From contig NZ_DHXT01000152.1 in assembly GCF_002413825.1 (NCBI RefSeq), positions 1-23,334 of the forward strand: a DNA stretch of 23,334 nt, given 5' to 3'. Numbering within the stretch: the first letter of the stretch is position 1; every line of letters starts with the position of its first letter. The DNA comes from Rhodoferax sp. UBA5149. GTDB taxonomy: Bacteria; Pseudomonadota; Gammaproteobacteria; Burkholderiales; Burkholderiaceae_C. Shown here in pieces: positions 6,320-13,674 of this stretch. A program made the translations under genes and the position numbers. Below the pieces are notes generated by a model. That model made no database searches. It was not told the origin of the DNA and saw only the letters and a program-made list of their open reading frames with translations.

Positions 6320-9300
6320 ATGAACTTGAATCTCTTTCAGTCGCGCTCGCTCAAGACCAGAATCACCCTCTTCACGCTGACCATTTTCGTGCTCAGCGTC
6401 TGGGCGCTGGCGTTCTACGCCAGCCGCACGCTCCACCATGACATGCAAGACCTGTTGAGCAAGCAGCAGTTCTCGAGCACTTCTTTCATCGCGGCCGAAG
6501 TTAATCAAGGGTTGCAAGACCGCTTGCGGGGGCTGGAAAAGGTTGCCCAAACACTGAGCCCGGCCATTTTGGGCAATAGCGCAACCCTGCAGAAGTTCCT
6601 GGAAGAGCGCCCGGTTCTTGAAGGCGCGTTCAACGCGGGGGTCATCGTCCTTGATCCTGATGGCACCGTTATCGCCGAAGTGCCGCGCTCGGCGGGACGG
6701 ATCGGCACCAATTACATGGACCGGGATCACATCATCGGTGCGCTCAAAGAGGGTAAAACGATGATCGGCCGGCCGATCATGGGCCGCACGTTGCGGGTTC
6801 CGCTGATCGCCATGGCCACGCCCATTCGCGATGCGCAAGGCAAAATAATCGGTGCACTGTCCGGCGCGACCAATCTGGCTGTGGCTAATTTCCTGAACCG
6901 GATTTCGGAGGGCAGTTTTGGCCAGAGCGGCGGTTATTTTCTGAACGCACCGCAGTACGGGCTGGTGGTCACCTCCTCCATCAAAAGCCGCATCATGGCA
7001 GCGCTCCCGGCGCCCGGTGTCAGCCCGATACTGGACCGCTACGAGCGGGGCCATGAAGGGACTGATATTTTCATCGACCCCCGCGGCGTGGAAGTGCTGT
7101 CATCCGTCAAAAGCGTTCCAGTGGCGGGCTGGTACGTGGCTGTGCAGCTGTCCACGGCAGAAGCCTTTGCGCCCATTGACGCCATGCAGCAGCGCCTGCT
7201 GCTGGCCACGCTTTTGCTCACGCTGCTGGCGGGGGCGTTGACCTGGTGGATGCTGCGACGCCAGCTGTCACCGCTGGACTCCACCGTCAAAACACTGGCC
7301 ACCCTGTCGGCTACCGAGCAAGCCCTGCAAGTCCTGCCCATCACCAGCCAAGACGAAATCGGCCAACTGATTGGCGGCTTCAACCGCTTGCTGCTCACCC
7401 TGAATCACCGCGAGACTTTGCTCAAACAGATTTTTGACACGGCCAGCGTCGCGATCTTTTTAATCGATCGCGGCGGACGCATCACACAAGCCAACCAGCG
7501 CATGGTCGAGATGTTCGGCAGCACGCTGGAGACGCTGGTGGGGAGCGAATACTTCGCCATGGTGCACCCGTCAGAGCGCGAGGTGGCGCGACAGAACACG
7601 CTTGCCTTGCTGAGCGGCGCCATCCCCTCGGTGGATCTGGATCGCGTCTATTGGCGCGCCGACCAAACCCAGTTCTGGGGGCATCTGACGTGTCGCAGTT
7701 TCCTTGATGCCAACGGGGCGGGGCGCATCCTGGTCTGCGTGATTGCTGACATCAGCGTGCGCAAAGCGCAACAAACGCAGCTCCAACTCGCCGCGCAGGT
7801 ATTGGAACAAAGCCGCGAAGGCATCACCATGACCGATGCCAACTGCAACATCATCATGGTCAACCATGCCTTCACTGAAATCACCGGCTACACCGAGGCC
7901 GAGATGCTGGGAAAGAACCCGCGTGTGCTTTCCTCCGGGCGCCACGACCAGGCCTTCTACCAGGCCATGTGGAACGACATCAACAGCAAAGACTGCTGGG
8001 TCGGCGAAATCTGGGACCGACGCAAGGACGGCACGGTGTTCCCCGAGTGGATGACGATCTCGGCCCTGCGCGACGAGCAAGGGCAGATCACGCACTACCT
8101 CGGCAACTTCAGCGACCTGAGCAATGCCAAGGCGGCGGAAAACCGCATTCAATGGCTATCGCATTTCGACGCCCTCACCGGCCTGCCGAATCGCACGCTG
8201 CTGCGGGACCGAACCACGCACTGCATCAGCATGGCGCAGCGTGCCAACGAACCCGTGACCATGATGCTGATGGGCATTGACCACTTCAAGGCCATCAACG
8301 ACACCCTGGGCCATGAAATGGGCGACGAGCTGCTGATCGCAATGGCCAAGCGGCTCAGCGACGCGGTGCGCGACCAGGACACCGTGGCACGCTTGGGCGG
8401 CAAGGAATTTGTTCTGGTGCTGCCGGGCACGCCTGCGAGCGGCGCGGCGCACCTGGCCACCGGGCTGCTGAGCAAACTGGCCCAGCCCTATCAGCTCGGC
8501 AGTCACGAGCTGACCCTGACCGCCTCCATCGGTATCGCGAGTTACCCCGACAACGGACGCGATTTCGACTCGCTGTTCAAGGCCGTGGAGATTGCCATGC
8601 ACCGCGCCCAGGCCAATGGGCGCGGCACCTTCCAGTTCTACAGCGACGAGATGTTCCAGCAGGTGCTCGCGCGCGAGCACCTGGTCAACGCCTTGCGCAA
8701 TGCGGCCGCGCTCGACCAACTGCAACTGGTTTACCAGCCACTGGTGGATTTGCAAACCGGACAGATCAGCGGTCTGGAGGCGCTGCTGCGCTGGCAGCAC
8801 CCCGAGCTGGGGGCGATCTCGCCGGTCCAATTCATTCCACTGGCCGAAGAATCTGGCCTGATCAAAGGCCTTGGCGACTGGGTTTTACGACGGGCCTGTC
8901 GCGACATTCGCACCTGGCTGGACAAGGGCATCCAGGTCCCGCACGTGGCCGTCAACGTCTCACCGCTGCAGTTTCGCGATCCCGACTTGATTGCGCAAGT
9001 GAAAAGCGCCCTCTCCAGTCGCCAGATCGATCCCCGTCTGGTTTATCTGGAAGTCACCGAGTCTGCGCTGATGGATGATGTTCACCGCAGCGAGGCCATG
9101 CTCAGGGAGCTCAAGGACCTGGGCGTGAAACTCTCACTGGACGACTTTGGCACGGGTTACTCGTCCCTGAGTTACCTCAAGCGCTTTCCCTTTGACAAAG
9201 TCAAGATCGACCAGTCCTTTGTGCGTGACATTACCACCAGCCAGAGTGACAACGTGATCGTGAAGGTGATCGTCTCCATGGCCCATGGTCTGGGTCTGAA

Positions 9301-10276
9301 GGTCATCGCCGAAGGCGTGGAAACCGAAGCCCAGTGCGAGATCATGCGCACCAGCGGTTGTGATGAAATTCAGGGCTATTACTTCTCCAAACCCATCTCC
9401 GCCCAGGCCATCGAAGAACTGTTCACCGAAGGCCGCCAATTGCCGCCCCATCTGCTGCGCCTGCAAAAGCCGCAACGCACCCTGCTGCTGGTCGATGACG
9501 AGCCCAATATCGTGGCCGCCCTCAAGCGCCTGTTCCGGCGGGACGGGCATCTCATCCTGACCGCCAACAGCGGGGCTGAAGGTCTGGAAGTGCTCTCCAA
9601 GCACAAGGTCGACATCATCATCTCCGACCAGCGCATGCCGGGCATGACCGGCGTGGAGTTCCTGCGCGCCGCCAAAATCGCCTACCCCGACACCATCCGC
9701 ATCGTCCTGTCGGGTTACACGGAGCTGCAATCCGTGACCGACGCGATCAACGAAGGGGCGGTCTACCGTTTTCTCACCAAACCTTGGGAGGATGAGCAAC
9801 TTCGTGAGCAAATCCACAAGGCTTTTGAGTACACGGAACTGCTGGAAGAAAATCGGCAGCTCGACGTCAAGATCCGAACCACGAATCAGGAGCTGGTGGC
9901 AGCCAACCGGCAACTCGGTGACGTGCTGCAGAAGACGCGCCACCAGATCGAACGCGACGAAACCAGTCTGGCGATCGCGCGCGAAGCCTTGCAACACATT
10001 CCCCTGCCGGTGATTGGCGTGGACGACGAAGGTTTGATGGCCTTTGTCAATGCAGCCGCACAGCGCCTGTTCGCACGCGCAGGGCCGCTCGAGGGGGAGG
10101 AGTTGGCCTACGTCCTGCCGGCCATCGATGCGGCCATTGCCGCGGCGATCGAAGGGGTGCCTTGCGAGCTGCTGATTGATTCCACCCACTACCGGGTCGA
10201 GTGGAACAGCATGGGCGCCAGCTCGCGATCCCGCGGCAAGATCGTGACATTGAACAAGGTTGGGCCGAATTCATGA
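6320..10276 (+). CDS. Membrane sensor: CACHE-like, HAMP, PAS-PAS, degenerate GGDEF, EAL, REC, PAS
   Basis: This 1318-residue protein likely senses an extracytoplasmic signal and degrades c-di-GMP. Two membrane helices (about 12-34 and 292-312) flank a double-CACHE-like periplasmic domain. HAMP (about 313-366), PAS (367-485) and PAS (488-605) follow. The GGDEF domain (about 610-775) reads GGKEF at 693-697, and the first metal-binding Asp of the usual D-x-D-H-F-K motif is Gly652, so cyclase activity is unlikely. The EAL domain (about 785-1037) keeps Glu820 of EAL, Asn879, Glu911, Asp941-Asp942, Lys960 and Glu998, so phosphodiesterase activity is expected. A receiver domain (about 1054-1168: Asp1059-Asp1060, phospho-acceptor Asp1103, Lys1154), a coiled coil and a PAS-like end (about 1218-1310) complete it. 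A receiver placed after EAL is uncommon. Its TGA overlaps the next ATG. Confidence 0.92.
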   Translation: MNLNLFQSRSLKTRITLFTLTIFVLSVWALAFYASRTLHHDMQDLLSKQQFSSTSFIAAEVNQGLQDRLRGLEKVAQTLSPAILGNSATLQKFLEERPVLEGAFNAGVIVLDPDGTVIAEVPRSAGRIGTNYMDRDHIIGALKEGKTMIGRPIMGRTLRVPLIAMATPIRDAQGKIIGALSGATNLAVANFLNRISEGSFGQSGGYFLNAPQYGLVVTSSIKSRIMAALPAPGVSPILDRYERGHEGTDIFIDPRGVEVLSSVKSVPVAGWYVAVQLSTAEAFAPIDAMQQRLLLATLLLTLLAGALTWWMLRRQLSPLDSTVKTLATLSATEQALQVLPITSQDEIGQLIGGFNRLLLTLNHRETLLKQIFDTASVAIFLIDRGGRITQANQRMVEMFGSTLETLVGSEYFAMVHPSEREVARQNTLALLSGAIPSVDLDRVYWRADQTQFWGHLTCRSFLDANGAGRILVCVIADISVRKAQQTQLQLAAQVLEQSREGITMTDANCNIIMVNHAFTEITGYTEAEMLGKNPRVLSSGRHDQAFYQAMWNDINSKDCWVGEIWDRRKDGTVFPEWMTISALRDEQGQITHYLGNFSDLSNAKAAENRIQWLSHFDALTGLPNRTLLRDRTTHCISMAQRANEPVTMMLMGIDHFKAINDTLGHEMGDELLIAMAKRLSDAVRDQDTVARLGGKEFVLVLPGTPASGAAHLATGLLSKLAQPYQLGSHELTLTASIGIASYPDNGRDFDSLFKAVEIAMHRAQANGRGTFQFYSDEMFQQVLAREHLVNALRNAAALDQLQLVYQPLVDLQTGQISGLEALLRWQHPELGAISPVQFIPLAEESGLIKGLGDWVLRRACRDIRTWLDKGIQVPHVAVNVSPLQFRDPDLIAQVKSALSSRQIDPRLVYLEVTESALMDDVHRSEAMLRELKDLGVKLSLDDFGTGYSSLSYLKRFPFDKVKIDQSFVRDITTSQSDNVIVKVIVSMAHGLGLKVIAEGVETEAQCEIMRTSGCDEIQGYYFSKPISAQAIEELFTEGRQLPPHLLRLQKPQRTLLLVDDEPNIVAALKRLFRRDGHLILTANSGAEGLEVLSKHKVDIIISDQRMPGMTGVEFLRAAKIAYPDTIRIVLSGYTELQSVTDAINEGAVYRFLTKPWEDEQLREQIHKAFEYTELLEENRQLDVKIRTTNQELVAANRQLGDVLQKTRHQIERDETSLAIAREALQHIPLPVIGVDDEGLMAFVNAAAQRLFARAGPLEGEELAYVLPAIDAAIAAAIEGVPCELLIDSTHYRVEWNSMGASSRSRGKIVTLNKVGPNS

Positions 10277-10605
10277 GCCACCAGGAACTTCATCTGACGC
10301 TGGCTCGCGCCGAGGCGGGCATGACGCTGGCGCGCACCCTGCTGGACACACAGGGCCAAGTATTGATGGTGCAGGGTAGCAAACTGAGCGACGCCACTAT
10401 TTCCACCCTGCGCCGACGCCAGGTCACGGAACTCTGGGTGCTTGATCCCCAGTCGCCCACGGTTGACCTCCAAGCCCAGAAAACCGCGCTGCGTCAGTAT
10501 CACCAAGAACGCCTGGCGCGATTGTTCCGGCATATCGGCAACAGCGCGGATGATCGCTATCTGCTGGATATCATGAGCCGTTACCGAGGGTCTGAACCGT
10601 CATGA
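10273..10605 (+). CDS. Small stand-alone protein related to the HD-GYP-associated accessory domain
   Basis: This 110-residue protein has no catalytic motif, membrane segment or signal peptide. I chose the ATG at 10273 because it overlaps the sensor stop (ATGA), although the frame is open to an ATG at 10201. The N-terminal half, with EAGMTLARTLLDTQGQVLM and KLSDATISTLRRRQV, has the pattern of a small domain often found beside HD-GYP domains (G-M-x-L-x-R, then a G-x-x-L-M turn, then a helix). The tail of the REC/HD-GYP protein two genes downstream carries the same pattern (QVGMVLSRDL, then NGLLML). It may be a detached partner or adaptor for that protein (inference). Its TGA in turn overlaps the ATG of the HDOD gene. 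Confidence 0.8.
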   Translation: MSHQELHLTLARAEAGMTLARTLLDTQGQVLMVQGSKLSDATISTLRRRQVTELWVLDPQSPTVDLQAQKTALRQYHQERLARLFRHIGNSADDRYLLDIMSRYRGSEPS

Positions 10606-11444
10606 ACACGATCTTGCCTGACGAAATTCTGCAACATATTCACAACCTGCCGTCCTTGCCGACCGTGGTCATGGAGTTGCTGGCGAGTATTGGCCAGGAC
10701 GATGTGAACATTGATGCGCTGGCCCAAAAGATCGCGCAAGACCAGGCGCTGACAGCCAGGACGTTGCGACTGGCCAATTCCTCTTTCTACGGCATGGCAA
10801 ATCAGGTCACCACGATCCAGGAGGCCATCCTCATCCTGGGATTCAGAACCGTTCGCAGCCTGGCCACCACCGCCGCGCTGATCGGCGCCTTTGCCGGGAG
10901 CCCGCACAGCAGCTTCAATGTCACCCCGTTCTGGCGGCATGCCATTGCAGCGGCCGTTTGCGCCAGGGAACTGGCCGTCCACGTTCATCTCAATCCGGAA
11001 CACGCCTACACCGCGGGCCTCTTGCACGACATTGGCCGACTGGTACTGGTGACCCAGTTCCAGCCCCATTACGAGGCCACCATGGCGCACCGGGCCCAGC
11101 TTGATTGCAGCCTGCTCGACGCTGAGCACGCCGTACTGGGCGTCGACCATGTGCTGGCGGGTCAGTTGCTCACACGGCACTGGAAGTTTCCCGAGGCCAT
11201 GCAGCAGGCGGTGGCCAGTCACCATGCGCTCACCATCCATGGCCTGCCGTCACTGTCAGTGGTCGTCATGGCAGCGGACGCCATTGCGCACGCCCTGGAC
11301 TTGTCCATGGACCACGATGACCTGGTGCCGTCGGTACCCACGGGTCTGTGGAAGCAACTCGGACTGGATGAAAAAGCACTGCAGGAGGTGTTTGAAAATG
11401 CCGAGAAACAATTTGCGGGTGCAAATCTCGTTTTAAACACATAA
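10602..11444 (+). CDS. HDOD-domain signalling protein, second copy
   Basis: This 280-residue protein consists of one HDOD domain (about residues 8-205). Recognisable pieces are LPSLPTVVMELL near the start, LRLANSSFYGM (about 55-65), ILILGFRTVRSLA and LLHDIGR, with His142 and Asp143 kept. No transmembrane or DNA-binding segment is seen. It is the same length as the HDOD protein at 2869-3711 but clearly diverged. The ATG at 10602 overlaps the stop of the 110-residue gene (ATGA), so translation is probably coupled. Its place between a sensor/EAL protein and a REC/HD-GYP-like protein suggests an adaptor role in c-di-GMP signalling; no enzymatic activity is claimed. Confidence 0.88.
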   Translation: MNTILPDEILQHIHNLPSLPTVVMELLASIGQDDVNIDALAQKIAQDQALTARTLRLANSSFYGMANQVTTIQEAILILGFRTVRSLATTAALIGAFAGSPHSSFNVTPFWRHAIAAAVCARELAVHVHLNPEHAYTAGLLHDIGRLVLVTQFQPHYEATMAHRAQLDCSLLDAEHAVLGVDHVLAGQLLTRHWKFPEAMQQAVASHHALTIHGLPSLSVVVMAADAIAHALDLSMDHDDLVPSVPTGLWKQLGLDEKALQEVFENAEKQFAGANLVLNT

Positions 11445-11456
11445 GGGATAAAGCGC

Positions 11457-11507
11457 ATGATCAAACCCTACCAGTTGGCAGCGGCAAATAGAGCAAACCA
11501 AGCATGA
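11457..11507 (+). CDS. Candidate 16-residue mini-gene coupled to the REC/HD-GYP gene
   Basis: A 17-codon reading frame (MIKPYQLAAANRANQA, then TGA) follows AAGGGA at 11443-11448 with an 8-base spacer, a good ribosome-binding site. Its stop overlaps the next gene's ATG as ATGA, the third such overlap in this cluster. The following gene has no ribosome-binding site as good, so the mini-gene may serve mainly to deliver ribosomes to it. The peptide resembles nothing I know. Chance occurrence is possible. Confidence 0.4.
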   Translation: MIKPYQLAAANRANQA

Positions 11508-12850
11508 CCGAGCCCAATCCAGTAACAGACACCGGCGAGACGAAATTGCCCACGATTCTGTGCGTGGACGATGAGCCCAACATCCTGTCCTCACTGCGGC
11601 GTTTGTTTCGTACCAAGGGTTTCCAGGTGCGCATCGCAGAAGGCGGCAAAGCCGGATTGACGCTGCTGGAGACCGAAACCGTGGACTTGGTGATCTCCGA
11701 TATGCGCATGCCAGAGATGGACGGCGCACAGTTCCTGGAGCAGGTCCGCAGCCGCTGGCCGGACACGGTGCGCCTGTTGCTCACCGGCTATTCGGACATC
11801 ACCTCCGTCATCGAAGCCATCAACCGTGGCGAGATCTACCGCTACATCACCAAGCCGTGGGACGACAACGACATCGTGCTGATCGTGCGCCAGGCGCTTG
11901 AGCGCAAAGCCCTGGAGCTGGAAAAGAAACGACTCGAAGCCCTGAGCATTCGCCAGAATGAGGAACTCAAGGCGCTCAACGCCAGTCTGGAGGCCAAGGT
12001 CGAGGCACGTACCGCCCAGCTCAGTGTGGCCAATGATTCGCTGCAGAGTGCCAACGAGAAGCTCAAGACCAGCTTCGTCACCTCGATCAAGGTGTTCTCC
12101 ACGCTGATCGAAATGCGCGGCGGCAACCTGTCCGGGCACTCCCGTCGCGTCGCAGACCTGTCACGGCGCATCGCACAAAAACTTCAGCTCGACAGCAAAC
12201 AAGTGCAGGAAATCTTTGTCGCCGGCCTGCTGCACGAAATTGGAAAAGTAGGCTTTGCCGACGAATTGCTCAGCACACCCGTGGCCATGATGAAACCACC
12301 CCAGATGGATGCCTACCGCAAGCACGCGGTGCAGGCCGAGCAACTGCTGCTGCCGCTGCAAGATTTAAGAGGCGCCTCAGAGATCATCAGCGCACAGTTT
12401 GAGCGATTCGATGGCACCGGTTTTCCGGAACGGCTGGCGGAAGACAAAATACCGATCGGGGCACGGATTTTGACGCTGGCCAGCGATTTCGACAATATGC
12501 AAATTGGCACTTTGACACAGCGCCATCTCACCCCGGAAGAAGCCAGGATCATCATCGTCCATAGCAGCTGCAAACGCTACGACCCCAATGTGGTGACGGC
12601 ATTCGTCGAGGTGCTCGGTGGCGCATCGCGGGAGGAAGCCGAGAAAGAGCGCATCAGTGAAATGGCGGTGATCGCCCGTGACCTGCAAGTCGGCATGGTG
12701 CTATCGCGCGACCTCATCACGCCCAATGGCTTGTTGATGTTGTCAGCGGACCATGTACTCGACGCGCGCATCATCAGCCGGATCATCAACTTTGAAAAAT
12801 CAGGCGGCATGCAGCTGATCGCCTACATTCTCCAAGGGCGAAAAACCTGA
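11504..12850 (+). CDS. REC/HD-GYP family response regulator with a degenerate HD-GYP site
   Basis: This 448-residue protein has an RpfG-like layout. The receiver domain (about 15-130) has Asp22, Asp23, phospho-acceptor Asp66, Thr94 and Lys117. A coiled coil (about 130-190) follows, then an HD-GYP domain (about 195-370) and a small accessory domain (about 385-445). HD-GYP proteins normally hydrolyse c-di-GMP at a metal centre. Here the HD pair is His244-Glu245 (LLHEIGK), the usual HHExxDGxGYP reads QFERFDGTGFP (298-308), and both histidines of the HH pair are lost. His212 and His274 remain. Catalysis is therefore doubtful, and the protein may be a phospho-controlled binding or adaptor protein (inference). 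The receiver closely resembles the one at the sensor's C-terminus. The gene ends in a palindrome facing a convergent gene. Confidence 0.92.
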   Translation: MTEPNPVTDTGETKLPTILCVDDEPNILSSLRRLFRTKGFQVRIAEGGKAGLTLLETETVDLVISDMRMPEMDGAQFLEQVRSRWPDTVRLLLTGYSDITSVIEAINRGEIYRYITKPWDDNDIVLIVRQALERKALELEKKRLEALSIRQNEELKALNASLEAKVEARTAQLSVANDSLQSANEKLKTSFVTSIKVFSTLIEMRGGNLSGHSRRVADLSRRIAQKLQLDSKQVQEIFVAGLLHEIGKVGFADELLSTPVAMMKPPQMDAYRKHAVQAEQLLLPLQDLRGASEIISAQFERFDGTGFPERLAEDKIPIGARILTLASDFDNMQIGTLTQRHLTPEEARIIIVHSSCKRYDPNVVTAFVEVLGGASREEAEKERISEMAVIARDLQVGMVLSRDLITPNGLLMLSADHVLDARIISRIINFEKSGGMQLIAYILQGRKT

Positions 12851-12864
12851 GGACACGTCCTCAG
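12847..12864. terminator. Perfect palindrome between convergent genes
   Basis: CTGAGGAC and GTCCTCAG form an 8-bp perfect stem around two bases, and the TGA stop of the response regulator gene lies in the left arm. The convergent dehydrogenase gene ends 20 bases further on. No T tract follows on either strand, so it may work as a weak bidirectional or Rho-assisted stop, or only protect mRNA ends. Confidence 0.45.
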
Positions 12865-12883
12865 AACCGTCGACCCGGCATGC

Positions 12884-13639
12884 TTAACCGCGGCCGGCAA
12901 ATGGCATCTTGGTCGCCATCACGGTGTGAAACATCACGTTCGCCTCCAGTGGCAGACTGGCCATGTACAACACGGATTGACCCACGATATTCACATCCAT
13001 CAAAGGCTCAATGGCAACTTCACCATTGGCCTGCGGAATGCCCGTGGCCATGCGCTGGGCCATCTCGGTAGCGGCGTTACCAACATCGATCTGCCCCACC
13101 GCAATATCGTACTTGCGGCCATCGAGAGAGGCGGCTTTGGTCAGTCCCTTCACCGCGTGTTTGGTCGACGTGTAGGCAATCGAGTTGGGGCGCGGCGTTG
13201 TGGCGGAAATGGAACCGTTGTTGATGATGCGCCCGCCACGCGGCGTCTGCGCCTTCATCACCCGAAACGCCTGCTGGATGCACAGAAACATGCCGGTGAG
13301 GTTGATGTCCACCACGTTTTTCCATTGGGCCAGCGTCAGGTCTTCCAGGGGAATGCCCGGCGCGCTGACGCCTGCATTGTTGAACAGCACATCCAACCGG
13401 CCGAACCTGGTCACGGTGGCCTCGAACAGTGCCTTCACGGAATCCGGATCGGACACATCGGTGGGCACAGCCAGCGCCCGTTCTGGCACGCCGCTGAGCA
13501 TAATCACTTCGGCCAGAGGCCCGGGACGCCGACCTGCCAGCACGACCCGATAGCCATTGTCGAGAAGAGCAAGAACCACCGCTTTGCCAATACCCGTTCC
13601 GGCACCCGTCACGATGGCGACTTTTGAAGTTGAAGTCAT
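12884..13639 (-). CDS. Short-chain dehydrogenase/reductase (SDR)
   Basis: This 251-residue classical SDR has the cofactor motif TGAGTGIG (11-18), NNAG (87-90) and the catalytic set Ser143, Tyr156 and Lys160 (YTSTK). It should use NAD(H) or NADP(H) to interconvert an alcohol and a ketone in the cytosol. Arg residues after the second beta strand (AGRR) hint at a preference for NADP (inference). The substrate is unknown. The gene begins 35 bases after the rnr stop on the same strand, so it may be transcribed with rnr, although no functional link is evident. No strong ribosome-binding site precedes the ATG. It is not a close relative of the second SDR in the window (18504-19262). Confidence 0.88.
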   Translation of the reverse strand: MTSTSKVAIVTGAGTGIGKAVVLALLDNGYRVVLAGRRPGPLAEVIMLSGVPERALAVPTDVSDPDSVKALFEATVTRFGRLDVLFNNAGVSAPGIPLEDLTLAQWKNVVDINLTGMFLCIQQAFRVMKAQTPRGGRIINNGSISATTPRPNSIAYTSTKHAVKGLTKAASLDGRKYDIAVGQIDVGNAATEMAQRMATGIPQANGEVAIEPLMDVNIVGQSVLYMASLPLEANVMFHTVMATKMPFAGRG

Positions 13640-13674
13640 GTCTATTTATTTACTGAAAAGGACGGTCGATCACA

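Noticed and set aside
10201..10272. Longer 134-residue form of the small cassette protein starting at 10201
   Set aside because: The extra residues lie within the sensor coding sequence in another frame; the ATG at 10273 overlaps the sensor stop as ATGA, matching the other junctions.
12926..13627. A 233-residue plus-strand frame opposite the SDR gene
   Set aside because: The minus strand carries a complete SDR with cofactor and catalytic motifs; the plus frame is His/Arg-rich shadow sequence.
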